This document shows, piece after piece, positions 1 to 8,434 of a stretch of 64,000 bases of DNA (position 1 is its first letter; every line of letters begins with the position of its first letter). The stretch comes from Paradesertivirga mongoliensis (GTDB lineage Bacteria > Bacteroidota > Bacteroidia > Sphingobacteriales > Sphingobacteriaceae): assembly GCF_024436395.1 (NCBI RefSeq), contig NZ_JAFMZO010000004.1, positions 434,001 through 498,000 of the forward strand, written 5' to 3'. Both the position numbers and the translations under genes were made by a program. The notes beneath the pieces were generated by a model. That model had not been told where the DNA came from. It saw only the letters and a list, made by a program, of their open reading frames with translations, and searched no databases.

Positions 1-30
1 GCTATAGCTTCGAAGAAATTTATAAATAAA

Positions 31-774
31 ATGACACAGCATCTAAACAACAAAGTTGCACTAGTAACAGGCGGGAGCCGGGGCATTGGGGCCGCAATTG
101 TACAACAATTGGCCGAAGAAGGCGCAGTGGTTTACTTTACGTATGTAAATAGCGTGCGGGAAGCAGAACAACTTGAAGCCGATCTCAGCGCTAAAGGCTG
201 CAGGGTAAAAGCTATCAGGGCTGATAGTTCTGTTTCTGGTGAAGTAAGCCGGGCTATTGACGACCTGATACAGAAACATCAGCGCTTCGATATCCTGGTG
301 AACAGTGCAGGGGTTTTTATCGGTAAGCCTTTCCACGAACATACTATGGAAGAGTTTGATGAGATCTTTGCCATAAACGTCCGAGCCGTAACCGAAGCTT
401 GTCTCGCAGCAGCTAAAAACATGAATCTGCGTGGAAGAATTATAACGATCGGAAGCGGAATGGCCGATAAAGTTCCTTTTGCCGGCGCTACGTTTTATAC
501 CATGAGCAAAAGCGCATTGCAGGGACTTACAAAAAGTTTGGCAAGAGAACTAGGGCCTAAAGAAATCACCGTTAATTTGGTACAGCCGGGCTCGGTAAAT
601 ACTGATATGAATCCGGAAGATTCGCCGTCAGCAGATTTTCAAAGAAGTCTTATGGCGATTCCCAAATATGGCAAAGCCAGACATATAGCAGCTATGGCCT
701 CATATCTGGTGAGTGAGGATGCTGAGTACACTACGGGCGCAGTGTTCACGGTAGATGGAGGAGCGAACAGCTAA
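31..774 (+). CDS. SDR family NAD(P)-dependent oxidoreductase
   Basis: A 247-residue classical short-chain dehydrogenase/reductase. The N-terminal Rossmann motif is GGSRGIG (about residues 14-20), the NSAG motif follows near residue 91, and the catalytic YxxxK appears as YTMSK near residue 157. The C-terminus ends in the TVDGGANS pattern typical of FabG-like members. The length is standard for the family. Substrate cannot be read from the sequence: 3-oxoacyl-ACP reductase (FabG-like) or a sugar/alcohol dehydrogenase are both possible, and no fatty-acid genes are beside it. The gene starts 30 bases into the window, so its upstream operon context is unseen. It ends at a strong hairpin terminator. 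Confidence 0.92.
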   Translation: MTQHLNNKVALVTGGSRGIGAAIVQQLAEEGAVVYFTYVNSVREAEQLEADLSAKGCRVKAIRADSSVSGEVSRAIDDLIQKHQRFDILVNSAGVFIGKPFHEHTMEEFDEIFAINVRAVTEACLAAAKNMNLRGRIITIGSGMADKVPFAGATFYTMSKSALQGLTKSLARELGPKEITVNLVQPGSVNTDMNPEDSPSADFQRSLMAIPKYGKARHIAAMASYLVSEDAEYTTGAVFTVDGGANS

Positions 775-804
775 TTGAACGAACACATTTAATTTTATAC
801 CGAT

Positions 805-850
805 ATATGAACGCCCGGGTTTGTATAGCCAGGGCGTTCATATCTTTATT
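805..850 (+). terminator. Hairpin terminator after the SDR gene
   Basis: Perfect 12-bp inverted repeat ATATGAACGCCC (805-816) and GGGCGTTCATAT (832-843) with a 15-base loop, followed by a T-rich stretch. It lies between two convergent genes and may serve both. Confidence 0.8.
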
Positions 851-872
851 CTGGATTTTGGAAACGGCCTCA

Positions 873-1286
873 TCAATTAAACTTCATCAAAGGAAAGTCT
901 GTGGTGAGGCTTTTTGCATTGAAAAGGTACGTTGCTAATATCCTGTATATCTCATTAGCGATTTCTGTGTTCCTGATCGTTTTTTTAATCGGCTTTTCTT
1001 CGTGTTGAAGATAGATGTTCAATTCGGCGTCGTCTTCATTCGAAGCTTTTCTCATCATCGAAAATTTTCTGATAGACCAGTATGGAATGCTTAATAGTTC
1101 ATGTCTGTCGCCTTTGCTGGTAAGAATGAGAAATAAACGTTGATTCGTTAAAATAAATTTATCCGAATCTAATTTCACTGCTTTTTCGATCGTCTCGCCT
1201 TCGGTGAATATGTTTCCATATTCAAGGAACATTTGTTTCTGCGATAACTCCATCGTATGGTTTGAATAGATGTTGAAGAGTCCCAT
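873..1286 (-). CDS. PH-domain-containing protein (bacterial PH / DUF1696-like)
   Basis: A 137-residue soluble protein without a signal peptide or membrane segment. The pattern of a central 'FILTNQRLFLI' strand pair followed by 'SIPYWSIRKFSM' resembles the bacterial PH-like domain (bPH/DUF1696), in which a sequence like 'ltnkRii..' and a later 'i.y..I..fs' strand are typical. The role of such proteins is unknown; some assemble into rings in crystals. It lies convergent with the SDR gene and downstream of corA on the same strand, with about 140 bases between them. Family assignment is from pattern only. Confidence 0.6.
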   Translation of the reverse strand: MGLFNIYSNHTMELSQKQMFLEYGNIFTEGETIEKAVKLDSDKFILTNQRLFLILTSKGDRHELLSIPYWSIRKFSMMRKASNEDDAELNIYLQHEEKPIKKTIRNTEIANEIYRILATYLFNAKSLTTDFPLMKFN

Positions 1287-1426
1287 TGGTATTCAGTTTA
1301 CATTTAGGTAAATGTGTGTTTTTCAGGTGAGGCAAGTTTAGGGATGTTAGATGAAGATAAGATGAAGAATTAAAAAAAATTAAATTCTTCAGATAAGAAA
1401 TTGAATTACCTGCCCGGTACTCCCGT

Positions 1427-2323
1427 TTACAGCCAGCCTTTCCTTTTAAACCAAAGATAGATAGCAAGGGTGATCATCACCATTACGAACAGCACAACGG
1501 GATACCCCAACTTGGTATGCAGTTCGGGCATGTACTCGAAATTCATTCCGTAAACGCCAACCACAAATGTTAACGGCATAAAAAATACCGAAAATACGGT
1601 TAAAACCCTCATTGTTTCGTTGGTGCGCTGCGAAGAAACCGAAAAGTACAAATTTAGCAGCTGATTGATATTTTCCGATAGTGAGTCATAAACGTTGTGA
1701 AGCCTTATATATAGGTCGCGGGTATCACGTGTGTTCACATCTCCTTCAGCGGTGTCGATGTTATCAATAATCTCATTCGAAAGAATAAGCATGCGCCGGG
1801 TAACATCTATTTTTCTTTTCAAGAAATATAATGCTCTTAAAAGAGGGACTTTCCGGGTTCTGATAAAAACCTGCTCCTCAAAATATTCAAGGTGACGGGC
1901 AGCTTTGTTTGAGGGTACATCATAAGTCAGCAGGCAAAGACGTATTAACAAGTTAAGAATATGCCTGCAACTTTTACAGTGGCCGTCATTAAGCAGGTCT
2001 TCAAGTTCATTTATCACCCGTTGCGGTTTGCGGTGAACGGTAATGATAAAGTCTGGCGAATAAAAAATTGCAATTTTATGAGTAAGCTCCTGTACAGAAT
2101 CAGCTTCAGGAGTTTCCTGGTCGGTATAAATCCTGAAAATCATGAATACATAGTCCTCCATGCTTTCATACTTCGGGAGATGGTCTGGCTGAAGACAATC
2201 GTTAAGTAGGGCTTCATGAAGCCCATATTGTCGGGCAACTTCTTGAAGTTCTTCTTTTTCAGGATTAGTGATGTCGATCCATTTTAATTTATTATTATTT
2301 GGATCTGTGATTTCTTTCAGCAT
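1427..2323 (-). CDS. corA: CorA family Mg2+/Co2+ transporter
   Basis: A 298-residue CorA-type divalent cation channel. The large N-terminal cytoplasmic domain contains 'WIDITNPEKEEL' and ends in a long helix. Two transmembrane helices lie at the C-terminus, and the family signature YGMN is present at the end of the first (in 'VYGMNFEYMPEL'), followed by a second helix and the basic tail KRKGWL. CorA works as a homopentamer in the inner membrane, importing Mg2+ down the electrochemical gradient. Length and motif are typical. The choice of metal (Mg, Co, Zn) is not decided by sequence. The gene appears monocistronic. Confidence 0.93.
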   Translation of the reverse strand: MLKEITDPNNNKLKWIDITNPEKEELQEVARQYGLHEALLNDCLQPDHLPKYESMEDYVFMIFRIYTDQETPEADSVQELTHKIAIFYSPDFIITVHRKPQRVINELEDLLNDGHCKSCRHILNLLIRLCLLTYDVPSNKAARHLEYFEEQVFIRTRKVPLLRALYFLKRKIDVTRRMLILSNEIIDNIDTAEGDVNTRDTRDLYIRLHNVYDSLSENINQLLNLYFSVSSQRTNETMRVLTVFSVFFMPLTFVVGVYGMNFEYMPELHTKLGYPVVLFVMVMITLAIYLWFKRKGWL

Positions 2324-2563
2324 ATTTAAAATCTCAGGGCTAATCTACCAAAAAAATGATGCCAATAAAGAATGTAAGCTGCTCCTTGAAAGCGAGGCTG
2401 ACGGTTTGGATGTCAACAGGGTAGCCGTTAAAAAAAAATATATAATTCATAAATTTTCCGAACAAAACAATTTTTCATTTGTATTATTATTTATTGATAT
2501 ATTTAAAAAATAATCTTTTAAGCAAAAACCAATCCCCCCTGATTATCACCCAATTAATTTCAC

Positions 2564-2974
2564 ATGAATATTTTTGTTGCAAGTCTCCCATATCAGCTGG
2601 AAGAAGCTGATGTAAAAGAAACGTTCGAGGAATTCGGCACGGTTTCTTCAGTAAAACTTATCCTGGACAAAGAGACAGGAAAGAAACGTGGTTTTGGTTT
2701 TGTAGAAATGCCAGACGACGACGAAGCTCAGAAAGCAATAACCGAACTGAATGGTTTGGAGGTTTTCGGGAGAAATATCTCAGTATCAAAAGCTGAAGAT
2801 AAACGCGAGAGTAGCCCGCGTCCACAGAGAAGTTACTCTAGTCCAGACAGGAGCGGGGGCGGCTACAGAGGAGGAAATAGTGGTGGTGGATACAATAAAG
2901 GTGGCTCTGGACGAGGAGATTATAATAAATCCGGAAGCAGAGATCGTAACAACGAAGACGGCAACCGCTGGTAA
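2564..2974 (+). CDS. RRM-domain RNA-binding protein, glycine-rich tail
   Basis: A 136-residue protein with a single RNA recognition motif in residues 1-80: RNP2-like 'IFVASL' at residues 3-8 and RNP1 'KRGFGFVEM' at about residues 45-53 hold the aromatic residues that stack on RNA. Residues 95-136 are Gly/Arg/Ser/Asn rich (GGGYRGG, GGGYNKGG), a likely disordered RNA-binding tail. Bacterial RRM proteins of this type are often cold-responsive, but no regulator can be seen. The 240 bases upstream are very AT-rich and hold a run of six C near 2535; the gene is followed by an unusually long terminator hairpin. Confidence 0.9.
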   Translation: MNIFVASLPYQLEEADVKETFEEFGTVSSVKLILDKETGKKRGFGFVEMPDDDEAQKAITELNGLEVFGRNISVSKAEDKRESSPRPQRSYSSPDRSGGGYRGGNSGGGYNKGGSGRGDYNKSGSRDRNNEDGNRW

Positions 2975-2980
2975 CATAAG

Positions 2981-3048
2981 GAATATCTTAAAAGTACTCT
3001 GGCCCGTTATATGATGGGCCGATGCTTTAAGATATTCTTCTTTTTTTA
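2981..3048 (+). terminator. Long two-part hairpin terminator after the RRM gene
   Basis: Outer stem GAATATCTTAAA (2981-2992) pairs perfectly with TTTAAGATATTC (3026-3037). An inner stem GGCCC (3001-3005) pairs with GGGCC (3016-3020). A run of T follows (3041-3047). The size is larger than a minimal terminator. Confidence 0.8.
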
Positions 3049-3241
3049 TACTACCCTTCAGTACCCAATTTCTTCCTGGAGGCGATATCTGAGACGTTTA
3101 TCGCTTCAGGTCTCTTCGTCATACTCTTTTATTACCTTAGCAGAGAATTTATTCTCTTTAGGGGCGTAAAAAGACACCGCCCGAGTTCATGATAAATTTA
3201 AAAACCCTATTTTTACATCCACATACTTTTAAATTTATAAA

Positions 3242-3667
3242 ATGAGAAGAATTTATCTGGTACTGCTTTGCAGTTTGATGGTCTCGGCAGTAAGCGCACA
3301 AACAAAAGCCGAAAGACAGGTTGCAGCAGCAGTTGAAAGTTTGAAACAAGCGCTAATTAGCGGGGATCGCGGCCAGCTTGATGATATCGCTGCGGAAGGT
3401 TTGAGTTACGGACATTCCAGCGGAAAAGTGGAAGACAAGGCAACTTTCGTTGAGACACTTGCCAGTGGTAAATCTGATTTTGTAAAAATCAATCTAACCG
3501 ATCAGACAATAAATGTATCTGGTAAAACTGCTTTAGTTCGTCATAAGTTATCTGCGGATATTGCCGATGGCGGCAAACCAGGTACCGTTAGCCTCGGAGT
3601 ACTTTTAGTTTTTCAGAAGCAAAACGGCGACTGGAGATTATTAGCAAGACAAGCATTTAAGCTTTAG
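3242..3667 (+). CDS. Secreted NTF2-like (DUF4440-like) protein
   Basis: A 141-residue protein with a Sec signal peptide (basic MRR, hydrophobic core, likely cleavage after VSAQ/SAQ near residue 20). The mature part starts with a helix 'AERQVAAAVESLKQALISGD', continues with 'SYGHSSGKVEDKATFVETLASG' and ends with a strand-rich half 'LVFQKQNGDWRLLARQAFKL', the layout of nuclear-transport-factor-2-like domains (SnoaL/DUF4440 type). Such domains form a cone-shaped barrel with a pocket; function ranges from enzymes to ligand binders. No catalytic assignment is possible here. It stands alone and ends at a clear terminator. Confidence 0.75.
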   Translation: MRRIYLVLLCSLMVSAVSAQTKAERQVAAAVESLKQALISGDRGQLDDIAAEGLSYGHSSGKVEDKATFVETLASGKSDFVKINLTDQTINVSGKTALVRHKLSADIADGGKPGTVSLGVLLVFQKQNGDWRLLARQAFKL

Positions 3668-3716
3668 CGGGTAAGGTCCATCTGATTTAGATAATACACT
3701 GTTTTATTATTTAGTT

Positions 3717-3740
3717 GAGCCAGGTATCCTGGCTCTTTTT
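3717..3740 (+). terminator. Rho-independent terminator
   Basis: GAGCCAGG (3717-3724), loop TAT, CCTGGCTC (3728-3735), then five T. Serves the NTF2-like gene. Confidence 0.85.
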
Positions 3741-3863
3741 ATTAGATAGATAACAGACGATTCGGTTTTCGACGCCGGTACTGATCTTCTGCCTTCATTG
3801 TTATCAAATTACAGGCATAACACCATTTGTAGATCTCAGTTGTATTTACTAAAATGGCAGAAC

Positions 3864-4811
3864 ATGAAAATAGTTGCAATAGACGCTTATACACTTAACC
3901 ACGGAGATTTATCCTGGGAACAGATAAACACATTAGGTGATCTGGTTTTATATGACCGCTCTGTAGACTCTGAAGTTGTAGATCGATGTAAGGATGCCGA
4001 TATCGTGTTAACGAATAAGGTGGCCTTTAACGACGCGATTCTGCAACAACTTCCAAATCTTAAATTGATTGCAGTAACTGCTACGGGCATCAATATCATT
4101 GATATTGACGCTGCACGAAACAAGGGAATTTCTGTTTGCAATGTGCCGGATTATGGAACCGATTCTGTAGCGCAGCATACATTTGCATTAATACTGGAGC
4201 TTACGAACCGGGTAGGGCTCCACGCCGATTCTGTAGCCAGAGGAGATTGGCAGGTGTGCAAGGACTTTAGTTATGCGCTAAGTCCTCTCATCGAATTAAA
4301 AGACAAAATACTGGGCTTGGTTGGCTTTGGCAGCATTGGAAAAAAGACAGCAGAAATTGCCGCGGCATTCGGCATGCGGGTTATTTATCATACACCATCT
4401 GAAAAGACAACTGATTTAGCCGAGTACGCTGAACTGGAAGACCTTTTTGCAACCAGCGATTTTATATCACTGCATCTGCCTTTAAAGGCAGACAATAAAG
4501 AATTCGTTAATAAAGCTTTGATCAGCAAGATGAAAGCGACAGCTTTTCTGATTAATACATCACGTGGGCAGCTGATCAATGAACAAGATCTTGCTGATGC
4601 ACTGAATTCGAAGACAATTGCAGGGGCAGCAATTGATGTCTTATCGGCAGAACCGCCTCCGGTAACCAATCCACTTCTGACTGCAAAAAATTGCATGATC
4701 ACTCCGCATAATGCGTGGATGAGCAGAGAAGCCAGAGAGAGAATAATGGCGATAACTTTCCAGAATATTCAGGCTTATATAAATGGAGCAACGATTAATA
4801 AAGTGACCTAG
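3864..4811 (+). CDS. D-2-hydroxyacid dehydrogenase (glycerate/hydroxypyruvate reductase-like)
   Basis: An NAD-dependent D-isomer 2-hydroxyacid dehydrogenase of 315 residues from the ATG at 3864; an in-frame ATG at 3798 would add 22 residues without family similarity, so the shorter start is chosen. The nucleotide motif 'GLVGFGSIGKKTA' is in the middle, followed by 'INTSRGQLINEQDL' with the substrate-binding Arg, a Glu in 'AEPPPVTNPL', and the catalytic His in 'TPHNAWMSREARER'. The replacement of the more usual 'PHiA' by PHNAW resembles glycerate dehydrogenases (HprA-like). The reaction is reduction of a 2-oxoacid such as hydroxypyruvate or glyoxylate. It shares no operon with the serA gene at 46694. 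Confidence 0.88.
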   Translation: MKIVAIDAYTLNHGDLSWEQINTLGDLVLYDRSVDSEVVDRCKDADIVLTNKVAFNDAILQQLPNLKLIAVTATGINIIDIDAARNKGISVCNVPDYGTDSVAQHTFALILELTNRVGLHADSVARGDWQVCKDFSYALSPLIELKDKILGLVGFGSIGKKTAEIAAAFGMRVIYHTPSEKTTDLAEYAELEDLFATSDFISLHLPLKADNKEFVNKALISKMKATAFLINTSRGQLINEQDLADALNSKTIAGAAIDVLSAEPPPVTNPLLTAKNCMITPHNAWMSREARERIMAITFQNIQAYINGATINKVT

Positions 4812-4854
4812 CAAGCCTTTAAGAATCCCTGGTGCTAATCACATCGTAAAAAAT

Positions 4855-4920
4855 AGAGGCTTTCATTAGCTACAAATGCTTCGACTGGGAAGCCTTGTTT
4901 GCAGAACAATAAAAGCCTCT
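4855..4920. terminator. Bidirectional terminator-like inverted repeat
   Basis: AGAGGCTTT (4855-4863) and AAAGCCTCT (4912-4920) form perfect 9-bp arms, flanked by A-rich sequence on the left and T-rich sequence on the right. It lies between two convergent genes. The loop of about 48 bases is long, so efficiency is uncertain. Confidence 0.5.
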
Positions 4921-4925
4921 AAATT

Positions 4926-6662
4926 TTATACGGCCAGATCGCTCATAATGGCATTCACTTTTTCGTCCAATTCTTTATCTACCTGTTTGTAGCTGGACTT
5001 ATTTTGTAAGGGCGCATTCACGCTGCAATAAAACTTGATTTTCGGTTCGGTTCCTGATGGGCGTGCAGAAATGATACTACCATCTTCTGTGATGAATTGT
5101 AAAACGTCAGATTTCGGGAAATCCAGCACAGCACTCGAGCCAAGTTTCAAATCAGTCTCTTTCTGAAGTTCATAGTCTTTTAAAAGAGATACTTTAGACC
5201 CGCCTAAACTTGCCGGAGGATTATTTCTAAACCGCTCCATCATTGCTTTAATTTCTTCGGCACCGCTTTTGCCGGTTTTAGTAACCGACACCAGTTTTTC
5301 TTTGTAGAAACCATACTGCTCATACATCGAAAGCATCGCTTCGAATAAACTGCTTCCTTTGTCTTTGTAATAGGCAGTCATTTCGGCTATAAAAGCAGCA
5401 GATATCACAGCATCTTTATCCCGTACAAGTTCGCCGATTAAATAACCGTAGCTTTCTTCTCCTCCGCCAATAAAGGTTTTCTGTCCGGAAAGCTTAGTCA
5501 TTAGTTCGCCGATGTACTTGAATCCGGTAAGGGTATTGAAACACTCTACCTTTTTCGCCTTCGCGATCTCGTCAATAATATATGATGTAACTATTGTTTT
5601 AACGATATACTCATTTCCGGTAAGCTTTCCGCTTTCTTCCCAGGCGGTAAGCAAATAGTTTATCAGGAGACTTCCTGTTTGGTTGCCGTTGAGTAAAATA
5701 AACTCACCTTCGCTGTTTTTTACAGCAATACCAACCCGGTCGGCGTCTGGATCAGTAGCCAGAATAAGGTCAGCGTCGGTTTCTTTTCCCTTCGCTAAAG
5801 CAAGAGTCAGGGCTTCTTTTTCTTCAGGATTTGGATAAACTACCGTTGGAAAATTACCATCCGGCGTAATTTGCTCTTCAACAAGTATCACATTGCTAAA
5901 GCCAAAGCGTTCTAGGGCTTGAGGCACCAAAGTGATCCCGGTTCCGTGAATTGGAGAAAAAACTATCTTCAGATCGGTTTGCCGTTTAATTGCTTCGGGT
6001 GAAACAGACAGTTTTGCGATTTTGTCGAGGTACAGGTTGTCCATTTCCTCGCCTAACAGTTCGATATTTTCTTCCACCCGGTCAAATTTAACGGCATCAA
6101 TAGAGCCGATTTTTGCCACCTCGTCCATAACCATTTTATCGTCGGGCGATACAAACTGACCTCCATCGGCACCATAGGCTTTGTATCCATTATATTCTTT
6201 CGGATTGTGCGAAGCTGTTAGCATTACCCCGCTGCGGCAACCCAATTCACGTATGGCGAAAGAAAGCAGGGGAGTTGGTCTGAGTTCTTTGAAAAAGTAT
6301 ACATGAATACCATTTGCCGAAAATACTTCGGCGGTGATTTTCGCAAAATAATCAGAATTGTTCCGGCTATCGTGTGCTACGGCAACTTTAATTTTTTCTG
6401 CAGGATATTTTTTTAAAAGATAATTGCAAAGTCCCTGCGTAGCAGTACCTATAGTATATTTATTTATTCTGTTCGAGCCGTTTCCCATCAAACCCCTCAG
6501 GCCGCCCGTTCCAAATTCAAGGTCCCTGTAAAAGGAATCGGTTAACTCGGTATAAGCTTTTTGATCTAATAGTTTTTGAATGTTTTGTTTGGTTTCTGAA
6601 TCATAACTTCCCTGAAGCCAGGTGTTGATCTTGTGTGATACAGAGGGCTCTAATTCGTGCAT
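4926..6662 (-). CDS. Phospho-sugar mutase (phosphoglucomutase/phosphomannomutase)
   Basis: A 578-residue alpha-D-phosphohexomutase. The catalytic phosphoserine loop is TASHNPKEYNGYK with Ser151; the metal loop is DPDADRVG; the sugar-binding loop GGEESYGY and the phosphate-binding loop RPSGTEPKIKFY near the C-terminus are intact. All four domains are thus present and the length matches the PgcA-like family of Bacteroidota and Firmicutes. It interconverts hexose-1-phosphate and hexose-6-phosphate in the cytoplasm, feeding glycogen and envelope sugar synthesis. Glucose versus mannose preference is not certain, but the 'GGEESYG' loop favours glucose-type or dual specificity. It is likely monocistronic. 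Confidence 0.93.
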   Translation of the reverse strand: MHELEPSVSHKINTWLQGSYDSETKQNIQKLLDQKAYTELTDSFYRDLEFGTGGLRGLMGNGSNRINKYTIGTATQGLCNYLLKKYPAEKIKVAVAHDSRNNSDYFAKITAEVFSANGIHVYFFKELRPTPLLSFAIRELGCRSGVMLTASHNPKEYNGYKAYGADGGQFVSPDDKMVMDEVAKIGSIDAVKFDRVEENIELLGEEMDNLYLDKIAKLSVSPEAIKRQTDLKIVFSPIHGTGITLVPQALERFGFSNVILVEEQITPDGNFPTVVYPNPEEKEALTLALAKGKETDADLILATDPDADRVGIAVKNSEGEFILLNGNQTGSLLINYLLTAWEESGKLTGNEYIVKTIVTSYIIDEIAKAKKVECFNTLTGFKYIGELMTKLSGQKTFIGGGEESYGYLIGELVRDKDAVISAAFIAEMTAYYKDKGSSLFEAMLSMYEQYGFYKEKLVSVTKTGKSGAEEIKAMMERFRNNPPASLGGSKVSLLKDYELQKETDLKLGSSAVLDFPKSDVLQFITEDGSIISARPSGTEPKIKFYCSVNAPLQNKSSYKQVDKELDEKVNAIMSDLAV

Positions 6663-6789
6663 ATAGATATTTTAATTTGGCTGATTTTAATTTGCTTGCA
6701 AGTATACAAAGATTATAAAATAGCATAATCGCTAAAGTGATAAACTTGTTTGTTTTATGTACGCTTTATTTAATCTTTGGCTTTTTAGA

Positions 6790-6797
6790 TATATTTG
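6790..6797 (+). promoter_or_regulatory. Putative TAnnTTTG promoter box (EVE gene)
   Basis: TATATTTG matches the Bacteroidota -7 consensus. It would give a leader of about 125 bases for the EVE gene, spanning the repeat-like element at 6815-6850. Confidence 0.4.
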
Positions 6798-6814
6798 ACC
6801 CGCGTTTAGTCATT

Positions 6815-6850
6815 GGTTGCGGTCGGGCTGAGCTTGCCGAAGCCTTCAGT
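6815..6850. repeat. REP-like intergenic element
   Basis: The segment with GGTCGGGCTGAGCTTGCCGA (6821-6840), followed by AGCC, resembles the short dispersed 'GGCTTCGACAAGCTCAGCC' type repeats that I recall from many bacterial intergenic regions. It is GC-rich compared with the AT-rich flanks. Only one copy is seen in this window, so repeat status is inferred. Confidence 0.4.
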
Positions 6851-6927
6851 GGCGGGAAAATGGTCTACAAATTCTCTTGGATGAGGAAGCGGTTTTTAGA
6901 CTCAACTTAATTTAAACATTTCGAAAC

Positions 6928-7335
6928 ATGAATCATTGGTTGGTGAAATCAGAGCCATTTAAGTACAGCTGGGAAAAATTCAAAAAGGACGGCCGTACAT
7001 TTTGGGATGGCGTTCGCAATTTTCAAGCCCGGAATAACCTGAGAGATATGAAGGAGGGCGATTTAGTTATGTTTTATCATAGTAATGAAGGAAAAGAGGT
7101 GGTAGGAATTGCCAAAGTAGTTAAGGAATCTTATCAGGATCCAACGACCGATGACAAAAATTGGCTGGTAGTTGATCTGGCGCCGGAAGAAACCTTAAAG
7201 CGACCCGTGACTCTCGAAGAGATAAAGGCGGATGAGCGCTTAAAAGATATCGGGTTAGTGAAACAGGGAAGGCTTTCTGTAATGAGTTTGAAGGCCGAAG
7301 AGTTTGACCGTATTCTCGAACTTGCTAATAATTAA
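6928..7335 (+). CDS. EVE domain-containing protein
   Basis: A 135-residue single-domain protein beginning 'MNHWLVKSEP', with 'FWDGVRNFQARNNLRDM' and 'GDLVMFYHSNEGKEVVGIAKV', the signature blocks of the EVE family (related to the YTH and PUA folds, including human THYN1). Such domains form an aromatic cage that can read modified bases in DNA or RNA. The length covers exactly one domain. No restriction or methylation gene is adjacent, so a housekeeping or RNA-related role is as likely as a defence role. The next gene starts 38 bases downstream with its own promoter box. Confidence 0.9.
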   Translation: MNHWLVKSEPFKYSWEKFKKDGRTFWDGVRNFQARNNLRDMKEGDLVMFYHSNEGKEVVGIAKVVKESYQDPTTDDKNWLVVDLAPEETLKRPVTLEEIKADERLKDIGLVKQGRLSVMSLKAEEFDRILELANN

Positions 7336-7358
7336 TCCTGGTTTCAAATTGGAATAAT

Positions 7359-7366
7359 TATCTTTG
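7359..7366 (+). promoter_or_regulatory. TAnnTTTG promoter box, near-leaderless
   Basis: TATCTTTG ends 7 bases before the ATG at 7374. With initiation about 5 bases after the box the transcript would have at most a few untranslated bases. Confidence 0.5.
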
Positions 7367-7373
7367 GGATAAT

Positions 7374-7880
7374 ATGAAATCAGCCTTACTTTTCACTTTT
7401 TCTTTTTTGATCGCTGCATGGCTCCAGGTTGAACCCTCTGTTGCTCAGTCAAAAAAGAGTGTTTACGTTGCTAAAGTGTACACCATGGACAATAAAGTGG
7501 TGCGTGGCATTTTAAACTCGGCTGATGATAAAGGATTATATTTGGTGAGGCGTTTGGGCGATTCTGCTCAATTCGTTAATGCAGCCGCAATAAAGGAAAT
7601 CAAGTTAAGACGCAAATCTAAAACCAATACCGGAACTACAATTGGCTTTCTTGCAGGAATTGCAGCTGGTACCGGAATGGTGATTGCGCTTCATAATGAC
7701 GACAGGTTGGAAAATACCTTGCGGGTTGTTGGTGGAGTGTTGCTAACTTTTACAACAACCGCGATAGCCGGCGCAATTTCAAGTCACCCTGATGAAGTTG
7801 TACACATAAACGGGAGAACAGAAGATTATCTTCAATCGCTTAGCCTGATCCGGAGTTTCACTACTGACGCGGGCCGCTGA
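7374..7880 (+). CDS. Exported hypothetical protein with hydrophobic segments
   Basis: A 168-residue protein of unknown function. It has an N-terminal signal peptide (hydrophobic 'LLFTFSFLIAAWLQV', likely cut after SVAQ), then a short beta-rich part 'YVAKVYTMDNKVVRGILNSADDKGLYLVRR' that resembles a small Sm-like/SH3-type segment, then two hydrophobic glycine-rich stretches ('TTIGFLAGIAAGTGMVIAL' and 'VVGGVLLTFTTTAIAGAIS') that look like a glycine-zipper membrane hairpin. The pattern suggests an envelope protein. A promoter box lies 7 bases before the start. Its 3' end nearly abuts the convergent thioesterase gene. Confidence 0.75.
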   Translation: MKSALLFTFSFLIAAWLQVEPSVAQSKKSVYVAKVYTMDNKVVRGILNSADDKGLYLVRRLGDSAQFVNAAAIKEIKLRRKSKTNTGTTIGFLAGIAAGTGMVIALHNDDRLENTLRVVGGVLLTFTTTAIAGAISSHPDEVVHINGRTEDYLQSLSLIRSFTTDAGR

Positions 7881-7882
7881 GA

Positions 7883-8407
7883 TCAGTCCTCGTCTGAGAA
7901 AAGTGCTTTCAGTTCGGTTGCATCGTTAGGCTTCATTTTTCCAGCCAGAATCAAACGAAGTTGTCGGCGTCTTAAAGCGCTGCTAAACAGGTGTTTCTCT
8001 TCTTCTGTTTCAGGAATTAGTTCGGGTACCTTTGTTACTTTTCCATCGCTGTCTAATGCTACAAACGTATAATAAGCCTCATTACTTTTGGCTTTTACCC
8101 CGGTAGGAATGTTCTCTGTCCAAACCTCAAGTCTTACCTCCATAGAAGTGGTGAACGCCCTGGTTACTTTTGCAGAAATAGTGATTACATCACCAAGCTT
8201 GATTGCCTGTTTAAAGGATACGTTATCTACTGAAGCCGTTACTACCAGGTTATTACTATGTTTTTGAGCTGAGATTGCAGCCGCAATATCCATCCAGTGA
8301 AGCAGGCGCCCCCCCATCAGATTATTTAGCGTGTTGGTATCATTCGGCAGAACCAGTTCGTTCATTATAGTAAAAGATTCACTGGCGTTTTTAAACTCTA
8401 AGCTCAT
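7883..8407 (-). CDS. Acyl-CoA thioesterase (hotdog fold, YciA/BFIT-like)
   Basis: A 174-residue cytoplasmic acyl-CoA hydrolase of the hotdog fold. The early 'LPNDTNTLNNLMGGRLLHWMDIAAAISAQKH' block holds the conserved N, GG and D of the YciA/BACH-type thioesterases, followed by 'TASVDNVSFKQAIKLGDVITISAKV' and 'VWTENIPTGVKAKSNEAYYTFVALD'. The reaction is hydrolysis of acyl-CoA to free acid and CoA; chain length preference is not apparent. Residues 145-174 form an extra charged C-terminal tail. It is transcribed in the same direction as the T9SS plug gene, 27 bases downstream of it. Confidence 0.9.
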   Translation of the reverse strand: MSLEFKNASESFTIMNELVLPNDTNTLNNLMGGRLLHWMDIAAAISAQKHSNNLVVTASVDNVSFKQAIKLGDVITISAKVTRAFTTSMEVRLEVWTENIPTGVKAKSNEAYYTFVALDSDGKVTKVPELIPETEEEKHLFSSALRRRQLRLILAGKMKPNDATELKALFSDED

Positions 8408-8434
8408 ATATAAAATGCTGAGATAAAATTAAGC

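Noticed and set aside
1222..1467. 81-codon minus-strand frame between corA and the PH-domain gene
   Set aside because: Overlaps the well-supported genes on both sides and has no family pattern.
2268..2513. 81-codon plus-strand frame opposite the corA start
   Set aside because: Antisense to corA, poor start, and a very AT-rich end. Judged a chance frame.
3864..4811. Assignment of this dehydrogenase as the serine-pathway SerA
   Set aside because: The SerA in the serC operon at 46694 fits better, and the PHNAW block suits glycerate dehydrogenase.
6928..7335. EVE protein as part of a modification-dependent defence system
   Set aside because: No nuclease, methylase or other defence gene nearby; its neighbours are ordinary core genes.
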